A stretch of DNA of 33,124 nucleotides, from contig JAACFO010000036.1 in the NCBI GenBank assembly GCA_009937425.1, forward strand, positions 1-33,124, written 5' to 3'. This document shows positions 25,156 through 33,124 of this stretch, one piece after another (the first letter of the stretch is position 1; each line of letters opens with the position of its first letter). The translations under genes and the position numbers were made by a program. This stretch comes from Gammaproteobacteria bacterium. GTDB lineage: Bacteria; Pseudomonadota; Gammaproteobacteria; HK1. The notes under the pieces are model-generated. The model was not told the DNA's origin. It did no database searches and worked only from the letters and a program-made list of their open reading frames with translations.

Positions 25156-27255
25156 GTGGAACCCGTGGAAGCCCTGCACCTGCTGGTTGTCGAATCGACC
25201 TCTAACGACGTCGAGGCGTTGCTCAATGTGCTGCGCAACGAAGGCGTCGCGGTGGAATCCAAGCATCTCTCGGGGTTGAAGCAACTGGAGGATACCCTGA
25301 GCGAAGGGCAGTGGGACCTGCTGCTGTGCGCGTCCAATGTCACTGGTATCAGTATCGCCCAGGTTATCAACTTGACGAGCACGCAAGCCAACGACATCCC
25401 CGTGGTCGTGATTCACGACCAGGAGGCCGACGAGGCACGCCGCGCCGTGGTCGAGGCGCTGGCAACTGGCGCCAGGGATGCGGTGCACCATACTGACGCC
25501 GAGCACTTGAAGCTCGTTTTGCGCCGCGAGATCGACAGCCTGGGCGCCCGTCGCGATGTTAATCGTTGGCGCAACGCGCTGTCGGAGCGCGAGGAACGCT
25601 GGCGCGCGTTGTTACACGCATCGCGCGACCCTATTGCCTACGTTTCGGATGGCATGCACATACATGCTAATCCCACCTATCTCGATATGTTTGGTTACGA
25701 CAGCATCGACGAGCTGACTGGTCTACCCGTACTGGATCTCGTGGTCGCCGAGGACCAAAGTCGTTTCAAGGACTTCATGCGTGCTCACATGAAGGGTGAG
25801 AGCGAAGGGTCGAGCATCGAGGTTGCGGGAATGCGCTCCGACGGAAATCGCCTGGATGTCAGGGTGGAGCTGTCACCCGCGACATACGAAGGCGAACTTT
25901 GCTGGCAGCTGGTCGTGAGGGATCAGTCCGAGAGCAACGAAGTCCGGGCGCAGTTGGAGTATTTGAAGAAACATGATCCGCTCACCGGGCTTTACAATCG
26001 GCAATACTTCATGTCTATGCTCGACAAGGTCGTGGTCGGCGGCTCCGGCGCAGATACGGGAAGAATGTTGTTTTACCTCGAGCTCGACAACTTCAACGTG
26101 CTCAAAGAGACTCTTGGAATTGGCGCGACCGACACCTTAATCGCGGAAATTGCGCGTGCGTTGCTCGGAAGAGTTCCGGAGGGCGGAGTACTCTCACGCT
26201 TTGGCGACAGTGTTTTCACATTGATGATGCAGGTGCCCCACATACGCGCGGCGTGGGACGTGGCCGAGGAATTGCGAAGCGCCGTTGGAGAACGCATTGT
26301 CGATGTCTCCGGAAACTCCGTGACCAGCACCTGCAGTATCGGGATCTGTCCCATGTTGACTCGCGCACGGGCGCCGGAAACGGTACTTTCCCATGCGCAA
26401 CACTCCTGCCGAACAGCCAGAAAGCAAGGCGGCAATCGGATTGAGATTCACTTTCCTGCAGGTTCGCAGCCGGCCGCCCCAAAAACGACCGTCGAGTTAC
26501 CCGGCGAAGTCGTGGCGCAGGCGCTCGACGACGACCACCTTTCCATGCTCTATCAGCCCATCGTCAATCTCCACGAGGACAATATGGAGGTTTACGAGGT
26601 TTATCTTCGTGTCGTCGATGAAAACGGCAGGCCGCTCTCCGAATCTTCGATCTTCAGTTCCGAGGTCGATGCCGCCGTCGTCACCAAGTTGGATCAGTGG
26701 GTCATCGAACGGGTCATCGCGTTGATGGCGAAGCGTCAGCGCGACGGTCACGATACACACTTTTTCGTAAAACTCTCCGAGCAGGCAATTGTCGATGAAA
26801 GCATGTTGCTATTCATCAGCAAGCAGCTGCGCAGCGCGCAAATTACCGGGAAATGTCTTGTGCTGAAGGTCAGTGAAGCATCGGCCATGAGCCAGGTGAA
26901 GAATGTGAAGGCCTTCATCAAAGGGTTGAAACAACTCGACTGCCACGCTGCACTCGAGCATTTCGGCACGGGTTTGACATCTTTTAATACCCTGCGCCAT
27001 GTGCCGGTTGACTACCTGAAGATCGATGCCGATCTCGTGCACACGCTGGCAACGGATCACGAAAGCCAGTCAGCCGTCCGCTCCATCGTGGACATGGCGC
27101 AGTCATTGAGAAAGCGTGTTGTTGCGGTAGGCGTTGAGGACGCCGCCACCCTTGCCATGCTCTGGGACATGGGTGTGCATTTTGCCCAGGGCGATGGAAT
27201 TCAGGTTCCCAGCGAATCACTGGAATGGGACTTCGCCGGCAGCGAAATCGGCTGA
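25156..27255 (+). CDS. fimX: FimX-like c-di-GMP effector (REC-like, PAS, degenerate GGDEF, degenerate EAL)
   Basis: A 699-aa protein with the length and architecture of FimX (691 aa in P. aeruginosa), which is needed for type IV pilus assembly and twitching at low c-di-GMP. In order: a receiver-like domain (about 1-125) with LLVVEST in place of the acidic pair and no clear phosphoacceptor; a PAS domain (about 150-260); a GGDEF-like domain (about 270-435) that opens KKHDPLTGLYNRQYF but reads RFGDSVF in place of GGDEF; and an EAL-like domain (about 455-690) reading EVYLRV in place of EAL, with LYQPIV and DYLKIDADLV retained and QGDGIQVP near the end. FimX itself has GDSIF and EVL motifs, makes no c-di-GMP, and binds it through the EAL domain; the same is expected here. 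It lies near two chemosensory operons, one of them Pil-Chp. Confidence 0.92.
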   Translation: MEPVEALHLLVVESTSNDVEALLNVLRNEGVAVESKHLSGLKQLEDTLSEGQWDLLLCASNVTGISIAQVINLTSTQANDIPVVVIHDQEADEARRAVVEALATGARDAVHHTDAEHLKLVLRREIDSLGARRDVNRWRNALSEREERWRALLHASRDPIAYVSDGMHIHANPTYLDMFGYDSIDELTGLPVLDLVVAEDQSRFKDFMRAHMKGESEGSSIEVAGMRSDGNRLDVRVELSPATYEGELCWQLVVRDQSESNEVRAQLEYLKKHDPLTGLYNRQYFMSMLDKVVVGGSGADTGRMLFYLELDNFNVLKETLGIGATDTLIAEIARALLGRVPEGGVLSRFGDSVFTLMMQVPHIRAAWDVAEELRSAVGERIVDVSGNSVTSTCSIGICPMLTRARAPETVLSHAQHSCRTARKQGGNRIEIHFPAGSQPAAPKTTVELPGEVVAQALDDDHLSMLYQPIVNLHEDNMEVYEVYLRVVDENGRPLSESSIFSSEVDAAVVTKLDQWVIERVIALMAKRQRDGHDTHFFVKLSEQAIVDESMLLFISKQLRSAQITGKCLVLKVSEASAMSQVKNVKAFIKGLKQLDCHAALEHFGTGLTSFNTLRHVPVDYLKIDADLVHTLATDHESQSAVRSIVDMAQSLRKRVVAVGVEDAATLAMLWDMGVHFAQGDGIQVPSESLEWDFAGSEIG

Positions 27256-27333
27256 GAGCAATGAGGCCATAAGCATCACCGGACCTCGCTTGGGCGGCAA
27301 CTTTTCCCTTTCCGGCCTGTCACAATCAATATT

Positions 27334-27361
27334 TTGTGTGTGCCGTCTGTCCTTTTACTAT
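27334..27361 (+). promoter_or_regulatory. Candidate promoter for the FKBP isomerase gene
   Basis: TTGTGT (27334-27339) and TACTAT (27356-27361) are 16 bp apart in an AT-richer patch of the 162-bp gap after fimX. An overlapping TATAGT (27359-27364) is a better -10 match but puts the spacing at 19 bp. This supports separate transcription from fimX; matches are only moderate. Confidence 0.4.
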
Positions 27362-27377
27362 AGTGGGATTGGGAATC

Positions 27378-27401
27378 GACGCCGGGCTCAATACCGGCGT
27401 C
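27378..27401 (+). promoter_or_regulatory. Perfect 8-bp hairpin in the 5' leader of the FKBP gene
   Basis: GACGCCGG (27378-27385) and CCGGCGTC (27394-27401) are perfect complements with an 8-base loop. The hairpin sits after the candidate promoter and 5 bp before the ribosome site GAGGAG (27407-27412). No T-run follows, so it is unlikely to be a simple terminator; it may stabilise the mRNA or be a residual fimX terminator. Confidence 0.5.
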
Positions 27402-27417
27402 TTAACGAGGAGTTACA

Positions 27418-28098
27418 ATGAAATTACCAGTTTTACTGACCGCCCTGATGGTGGCGGTTCAAGTCCCGGTTCATGCCCAGGACTCCAAGCCGCTGACGAC
27501 GAATGCCGAAAAATTCAGCTACGGCATCGGCCTGCAGATTGCACAACAGCTGCAAAAACAGCAGTTGTCCGGTGTAGACCCGCGGGCGATCGCGATGGCC
27601 ATCGAAGACGTGCTCAAAGGGCGCGAATTGCGTGTCACCATGGAAGAGATGCAGGTAGCGGCCGTCGCCTATCAAAACGAGCTGAAAGCCGAGAAGCTTG
27701 CGGCGGGCGATAAGAACAAGGCCGCCGGGGAAAAATTTCTCGAGGAGAACCGCACCCGCGAAGGAGTCGTCGTCCTGGACTCCGGGGTTCAGTACCGCAT
27801 CATCGAGTCCGGCAACGGCGGATCACCCACGGAAACCGATTCCGTGGTGGTGCACTATCGCGGACGGCTTCTCGACGGCTCCGAGTTCGACAGTTCCTAT
27901 TCTCGCGGCCAGCCCGCGGAGCTTGGCGTAGGACAGGTAATTCCCGGTTGGCAGCAGGCCTTGCAGTTGATGCCCGTGGGTTCGAAGTGGGAAGTTTGGA
28001 TCCCGGCGTCACTCGCCTACGGCACTCAAGGCGCCGGCAGCATCGGTCCTAACGAGACTCTGCATTTCGATATAGAGTTGATAGAAATCAAGGGCTGA
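27418..28098 (+). CDS. Periplasmic FKBP-type peptidyl-prolyl cis-trans isomerase (Mip/FklB family)
   Basis: A 226-aa exported isomerase. A signal peptide (1-20, cleavage likely after VHA) is followed by the helical dimerisation region of the Mip/FkpA type (about 25-110, with FSYGIGLQIAQQLQ and MAIEDVLKGRE), then an FKBP domain (about 118-226): VQYRIIESGNG, VVVHYRGRLLDGSEFDSSY, VIPGWQQALQLMPVGSKWE, IPASLAYGTQGAG and LHFDIELIEI, which include the usual rotamase-pocket residues. It catalyses proline isomerisation and can act as a chaperone for envelope proteins. It has its own leader with a hairpin and a good ribosome site. It converges on dcyD with 13 bp between the stops and no evident terminator. 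Confidence 0.95.
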   Translation: MKLPVLLTALMVAVQVPVHAQDSKPLTTNAEKFSYGIGLQIAQQLQKQQLSGVDPRAIAMAIEDVLKGRELRVTMEEMQVAAVAYQNELKAEKLAAGDKNKAAGEKFLEENRTREGVVVLDSGVQYRIIESGNGGSPTETDSVVVHYRGRLLDGSEFDSSYSRGQPAELGVGQVIPGWQQALQLMPVGSKWEVWIPASLAYGTQGAGSIGPNETLHFDIELIEIKG

Positions 28099-28111
28099 CT
28101 TCTAAGGGCCG

Positions 28112-29113
28112 TTACAAGCCATCGAAGGTGCTTCGGTACGCGAACAGGGCGGGGCTTCCGCCCGTGTGCAGGAAAACGACATTCTCGCCGTCATTGAGCT
28201 TGCCTTCGCGCACCAGGTCCACAAGGCCCGCCATGGCTTTGCCGGTGTAAACGGGATCCAGCAGCAGGCCCTCGCTGCTCGCAGCCAGGGCCACCGCCTT
28301 GATCATTCCCCGCGTCGCCAATCCATAACCCTGACCGACATAGTCGCCGTTGGTGCGCACCGCCTCGGGGGGTAGGGCGCGTTTGCAGTGGAGTAGTTCG
28401 AGGGTCTCAGCGCAAAGAGCTCTCACCTTATTTTCCTGCTCTTCGGCAGAGCGGCTGACGCAAATTCCGAGTACGGAAGTTTTCGACTTTTGCAGGTGCA
28501 GCCCGGCCAGCAGGCCGGCCTGGGTTCCGGCGCTGGCGGTGGCGAGGACCAGGTGATCAATGGACAGGCGTCGTTGCTTCGCTTGCCCCATGAGTTCCCT
28601 GGCGCAATCCACGTAACCCAGGGCCCCGATCGGGCTCGACCCGCCAATGGGGATCATATAGGGAACCTTGCCGGTCTCACGCAGCTCGTCGGCCAGAGAC
28701 TCGGCCGCAAGATCCAGATCCGTGTCGCTGGGAACGTGATGCAAATGTGCATGGAAGATGCGATCCAGAAGAATATTACCATTGCCGCGGTAGTCGCGAT
28801 CGGTGTCTGCCGCGATGTCCTCCAGCAGTAAATGACAACCCATGCCGAGCTTGGCGGCGGCGGCTGCGGTTTGACGGGCGTGATTCGATTGCACGGCACC
28901 GGCAGTGATGACCGTGTCGGCGCCCTGCTGACGGGCGGCGGCCATGAGAAACTCGAGCTTGCGGGTCTTGTTGCCGCCGCCGCCGAGACCCGTGCAGTCG
29001 TCCCGCTTAACCCATAGGTTCGGGCCGCCGAGCGCTTCGCTCAGGCGCGGCAGCGGCTCGAGCGGCGTCGGCAGGTGAGCGAGCTCTAAACGAGGAAAAT
29101 CAGCCAGGGGCAC
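28112..29113 (-). CDS. dcyD: D-cysteine desulfhydrase, PLP-dependent
   Basis: A 333-aa PLP enzyme of the ACC deaminase/D-cysteine desulfhydrase family. It converts D-cysteine to pyruvate, sulfide and ammonia. The PLP lysine lies in GGGGNKTRKLEFL; AGAVQSNHARQTAAAAAKLG, PIGGSSPIGALGYVDCA, SAGTQAGLLAGL and LDPVYTGKAMAGLVD follow the E. coli DcyD order. GTG at 29113 is preferred over TTG at 29128 because it gives an MPLADFPRLEL N-terminus like E. coli DcyD (328 aa) and has GGAG 7 bp upstream. It is the last of a minus-strand series after prfC and a lipoprotein gene, 36 bp beyond the latter. ACC deaminase is the alternative function; the overall match favours DcyD. Confidence 0.92.
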   Translation of the reverse strand: MPLADFPRLELAHLPTPLEPLPRLSEALGGPNLWVKRDDCTGLGGGGNKTRKLEFLMAAARQQGADTVITAGAVQSNHARQTAAAAAKLGMGCHLLLEDIAADTDRDYRGNGNILLDRIFHAHLHHVPSDTDLDLAAESLADELRETGKVPYMIPIGGSSPIGALGYVDCARELMGQAKQRRLSIDHLVLATASAGTQAGLLAGLHLQKSKTSVLGICVSRSAEEQENKVRALCAETLELLHCKRALPPEAVRTNGDYVGQGYGLATRGMIKAVALAASSEGLLLDPVYTGKAMAGLVDLVREGKLNDGENVVFLHTGGSPALFAYRSTFDGL

Positions 29114-29149
29114 TTGGCATCTCCGCAAAGATGGCGACCGATGGCGCTT

Positions 29150-29572
29150 CTAGCGTGCGAAATCTGGGAGCTCGCCGTCCATGAACCAGTTTTCGATCTC
29201 TGGATCCCACCACCAGATCACCTGCTGATAAGCTTTCTTCACACTCAGCGTGTCTTCGAAGTAATAGTCGAAGGCGGCCGTCATGAGTGCTTCGACGTCG
29301 CCTTCGGCCTTGGAATCGATGGCGTAGTCGTAGTGGGTGACACGCAGGCCCTCGAGCTTCGAAAGATCCGGGGGCTCCACCATACCCTCCCGGGGCCGGA
29401 TAAAACTGGCGGCTGCGCCCAAATCACCCCAGCGTACCGCGTGTATGTAGGAGCGGATGGCCTGATCCAGCTTCTTGGTTTGGTCCTTGTGCTGCAAGTC
29501 GGCACAACCGGTGAGTAGTCCCGCAATCAACGGTAAGCAGGCAAAAAACGGCAGTACTCTCGTGATCAGCAT
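29150..29572 (-). CDS. Small predicted lipoprotein of unknown function
   Basis: A 140-aa protein with a lipoprotein signal: a hydrophobic stretch ending in the lipobox LLTGC, Cys at residue 23, and Ala next to it. The mature part begins with a charged linker (DLQHKDQTKKLDQAIRSYI) and continues as a mixed alpha/beta domain of about 110 residues with a Trp-rich QQVIWWWDPEIENWFMDGEL near the end. I do not recognise the family. Position +2 after the Cys is Ala, not Asp, so outer-membrane sorting is expected. GGAGG lies just before ATG 29572. It is between prfC (75 bp upstream) and dcyD; an AGCAT-AATTC-ATGCT inverted repeat (29612-29626) in the gap from prfC could be an operator or part of its own promoter. 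Confidence 0.85.
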   Translation of the reverse strand: MLITRVLPFFACLPLIAGLLTGCADLQHKDQTKKLDQAIRSYIHAVRWGDLGAAASFIRPREGMVEPPDLSKLEGLRVTHYDYAIDSKAEGDVEALMTAAFDYYFEDTLSVKKAYQQVIWWWDPEIENWFMDGELPDFAR

Positions 29573-29647
29573 GAGGCCTCCAGGCTGAGTTCCATGGTCC
29601 TTGGAAGGTTAAGCATAATTCATGCTGACCGTTCGCGCATGGAGGAA

Positions 29648-31231
<1,584 letters not shown>

Positions 31232-31242
31232 AAGGGGCCGCG

Positions 31243-31271
31243 ATTATACGCAAGCCCGGGCCCGATGGCAG
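31243..31271 (-). promoter_or_regulatory. Sigma-70-type promoter for prfC
   Basis: On the minus strand CTGCCA (31271-31266, 4 of 6 matches to the -35 consensus) and a perfect TATAAT (31248-31243) are separated by 17 bp. The -10 ends 11 bp before the prfC start codon, predicting a 5' leader of only about 4-6 bases. This is the best promoter in the window. Confidence 0.65.
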
Positions 31272-31324
31272 CCGCTCTGGGAGCCCGATTTGCGCCACGG
31301 CATCCCTTTATCTCCCGGATCCAC

Positions 31325-31330
31325 TACAAT
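31325..31330 (+). promoter_or_regulatory. Candidate -10 element for yadG-yadH
   Basis: TACAAT matches the -10 consensus at 5 of 6 positions and lies 28 bp before the yadG ATG. No good -35 is at the right distance, so this is a tentative call. Confidence 0.4.
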
Positions 31331-31358
31331 CCCCGCCGCCCCCGAACGAAGCGGTCCC

Positions 31359-32348
31359 ATGAACGAAAGCAAAGCCCTGTCCGTCACCGAGCTCCGCAAG
31401 ACTTACGCCAACGGCCTGAAGGCTCTCGACGGCGTGAGCCTGGATGTGGAGCAGGGCGAGTTTTTCGGTCTGCTGGGACCGAACGGGGCCGGCAAGTCCA
31501 CCCTCATCGGTATCGTCTGCTCGCTGGTAAACAGGGACAGCGGAAAGGTGTCGGTGTTCGGCGAGGACCTTGCCGAACATCCCGCCCTGGTGAAATCCCG
31601 CATCGGGCTGGTTCCCCAGGAGTTCAACTTCAATATGTGGGAGGGGCCACGGGCTATTCTGCTCAATCAGGCCGGCTACTACGGTATCAGCCGCGCCCGG
31701 GCCAGGCCGAGGGCGGAACATTATTTGCGAAAGCTCGGTTTGTGGGAAAAACGCAAGGGGCCGTCCCGAGAGCTCTCCGGTGGCATGAAGCGCCGGCTCA
31801 TGATCGCCCGTGCGCTGATACACGAACCCGAGCTGCTGATCCTCGACGAGCCCACCGCCGGCGTGGACATCGAGTTACGTCGTTCCATGTGGGATTTTCT
31901 GCGTGAGATCAACGCAAACGGCACCACCATTATTCTCACTACCCACTATCTGGAGGAGGCCGAGAGCCTGTGCGAGCGCATTGCCATCATCGACCGCGGC
32001 AGTATCGTCGAGGTGGCCACCACGAAGGCATTGCTCAATAAGCTGCAGCAGGAAACATTTGTGCTGGATCTCTCGCGCCCAATCAGCGGCCCGTGGCAAT
32101 CACGCTACGCGGTGCGCATCATCGACGACACGACCCTGGAAGTCGACATCACGAAAGATCAGGGCATCAACGGGATGTTCGCGGAACTTTCCCACAGAGG
32201 TATCGAAGTAACCAGCATGCGTAACAAGGCCAACCGCCTCGAAGAGCTGTTTATCCGCATGGTCGCTGATGGTGACGCGGAGATCGTTACACACGCGAGC
32301 GCCGATGCCGGGGAAGAGCGCGCAAGCACTGAGGGATTACCGCGATGA
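31359..32348 (+). CDS. yadG: ABC exporter ATP-binding protein, YadG family
   Basis: A 329-aa ATPase matching E. coli YadG (308 aa) almost throughout. Walker A is LLGPNGAGKSTLIGI at about residues 38-52, the Q-loop is in GLVPQEFNFNMWE, the signature is LSGGMKRRLMIARAL, Walker B is LLILDEPTAGVDIELRRSM, and the switch His is in TTIILTTHYLEEAE. A C-terminal domain with NKANRLEELFIRMV follows, plus about 20 extra residues. It forms an ABC-2-type exporter with the next gene; the substrate is unknown. ATG 31359 aligns with YadG; the frame is open further upstream but runs into the prfC leader. Its TGA is overlapped by the ATG of yadH. Confidence 0.95.
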   Translation: MNESKALSVTELRKTYANGLKALDGVSLDVEQGEFFGLLGPNGAGKSTLIGIVCSLVNRDSGKVSVFGEDLAEHPALVKSRIGLVPQEFNFNMWEGPRAILLNQAGYYGISRARARPRAEHYLRKLGLWEKRKGPSRELSGGMKRRLMIARALIHEPELLILDEPTAGVDIELRRSMWDFLREINANGTTIILTTHYLEEAESLCERIAIIDRGSIVEVATTKALLNKLQQETFVLDLSRPISGPWQSRYAVRIIDDTTLEVDITKDQGINGMFAELSHRGIEVTSMRNKANRLEELFIRMVADGDAEIVTHASADAGEERASTEGLPR

Positions 32349-33121
32349 GCACCACGCACGTCGGTCTGGTGGCTTTCCAGACCATTCTTGGCAAAGAGAT
32401 CCGGCGCTTTGCTCGCATCTGGATGCAGACCATCCTTCCTCCTGCCATCACCATGTCGCTGTATCTGGTTATCTTCGGCAACCTCATCGGCACACGGGTG
32501 GGAGAGATGGGCGGATATCCTTATATGGACTTCATCGCTCCCGGCGTCATCATGATGGCGGTGATCACCAGTTCCTATTCAAACGTCGTGTCGTCGTTCT
32601 TCGGCGCGCGCTACCAGCGTTTCATCGAGGAAATGCTCATTTCCCCAACGCCACACGCGGTCATACTTCTCGGTTATGTGGGCGGTGGTGTTGCGCGCGG
32701 TCTTGCCGTTGGTCTGGTGGTGACCACGGTCGCGACGCTGCTCGCTGATCTGAAGGTGCACAACTTGTTGGTCACCGTATTAGTAGTGTTTCTGACGTCG
32801 GTGTTGTTCTCACTGGCTGGCTTCATCAACGCCATCTATGCCAAGAACTTCGACGATATCGCCATCGTACCGACTTTCGTGTTGACGCCGTTGATTTATC
32901 TTGGCGGTGTCTTCTACTCCATCGCGTTGTTGCCGGATCCGTGGCAGACGCTTTCACGCTTCAATCCGATCCTCTATATGGTGAACGGATTTCGTTACGG
33001 TATTCTCGGCGTGAGTGATATACCGGTTTTTGGTGCGTTGGCGGCGATCGCGGTATTTGTCGTCGGGTTGTTTGTGTTCAGCTTGAGATTACTGAACAGG
33101 GGTGTGGGTATTCGTACGTAG
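32345..33121 (+). CDS. yadH: ABC-2-type exporter permease, YadH family
   Basis: A 258-aa membrane protein matching E. coli YadH (256 aa). About six membrane segments are visible, with family blocks RIWMQTILPPAITMSLYLVI, YMDFIAPGVIMMAVITSSYS, GYVGGGVARGLAVGLVVTTV, LFSLAGFINAIYAKNFDDI and FVLTPLIYLGGVFYSIALLP. It is the membrane half of the exporter whose ATPase is encoded just upstream; the genes overlap by 4 bp (ATGA). It ends with TAG at 33119-33121, three bases before the window edge, so the terminator and any further operon genes are out of view. Confidence 0.95.
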   Translation: MSTTHVGLVAFQTILGKEIRRFARIWMQTILPPAITMSLYLVIFGNLIGTRVGEMGGYPYMDFIAPGVIMMAVITSSYSNVVSSFFGARYQRFIEEMLISPTPHAVILLGYVGGGVARGLAVGLVVTTVATLLADLKVHNLLVTVLVVFLTSVLFSLAGFINAIYAKNFDDIAIVPTFVLTPLIYLGGVFYSIALLPDPWQTLSRFNPILYMVNGFRYGILGVSDIPVFGALAAIAVFVVGLFVFSLRLLNRGVGIRT

Positions 33122-33124
33122 GTT

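Overview
The window comes from a GC-rich gammaproteobacterium with type IV pili. Evidence for this is a near-canonical Pil-Chp chemosensory operon (pilG, pilH, pilI, pilJ, chpA, a chpC-like gene), a FimX-like c-di-GMP effector, an AlgR-type LytTR regulator at the left edge, and housekeeping genes (rsmE, prfC, dcyD, yadG/yadH) that closely resemble gammaproteobacterial families. I cannot assign a genus. About 24 kb of the 33 kb is chemosensory signalling genes, nearly all on the plus strand and tightly packed.

Region 1 (1-5532): the 3' end of an AlgR-like regulator, then two large genes that look like decayed or repurposed paralogs of pilJ and chpA. The 755-aa protein has the PilJ layout (two membrane segments, cytoplasmic tip at the same distance from the N-terminus) but an altered signalling tip and an Arg-rich tail. 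The 936-aa protein has the ChpA N-terminal module, a long coiled-coil region, an ATPase-like domain without any recognisable nucleotide-binding box, no HxxKG histidine, no receiver, and an intact-looking CheW-like C-terminus.

Region 2 (5720-14555): the Pil-Chp operon proper. PilG and PilH (receivers), PilI (coupling protein), PilJ (chemoreceptor), a 1536-aa ChpA hybrid kinase and a ChpC-like CheW protein. pilK (CheR-type methyltransferase) and chpB (CheB-type methylesterase), which sit in the Pseudomonas aeruginosa cluster, are absent here.

Region 3 (14664-24202): a second chemosensory operon of unusual composition: a two-domain regulator (pseudo-receiver plus receiver), a CheY-like protein, a CheW, a secreted stand-alone PDC/Cache-type sensor protein, a secreted Leu/Ile/Val-type substrate-binding protein without any transporter genes, a chemoreceptor with a small periplasmic domain, a CheA-receiver hybrid, and two more divergent CheW-like proteins in overlapping frames. 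The simplest reading is that the two periplasmic proteins capture ligands and present them to the chemoreceptor. This is the best candidate for an undescribed system.

Region 4 (24199-33124): rsmE (minus), overlapping the last cheW by 4 bp; fimX (plus), a c-di-GMP effector with degenerate GGDEF and EAL motifs; a secreted FKBP-type isomerase; a minus-strand group of prfC, a small lipoprotein gene and dcyD; and the yadG-yadH ABC exporter pair, divergent from prfC.

No gene-free stretch exceeds 300 bp. The longest gaps (264-430, 5533-5719, 24943-25155, 27256-27417, 31232-31358) hold leader structures or candidate promoters, described below. I saw no tRNA, rRNA, insertion sequence, CRISPR array or prophage gene.
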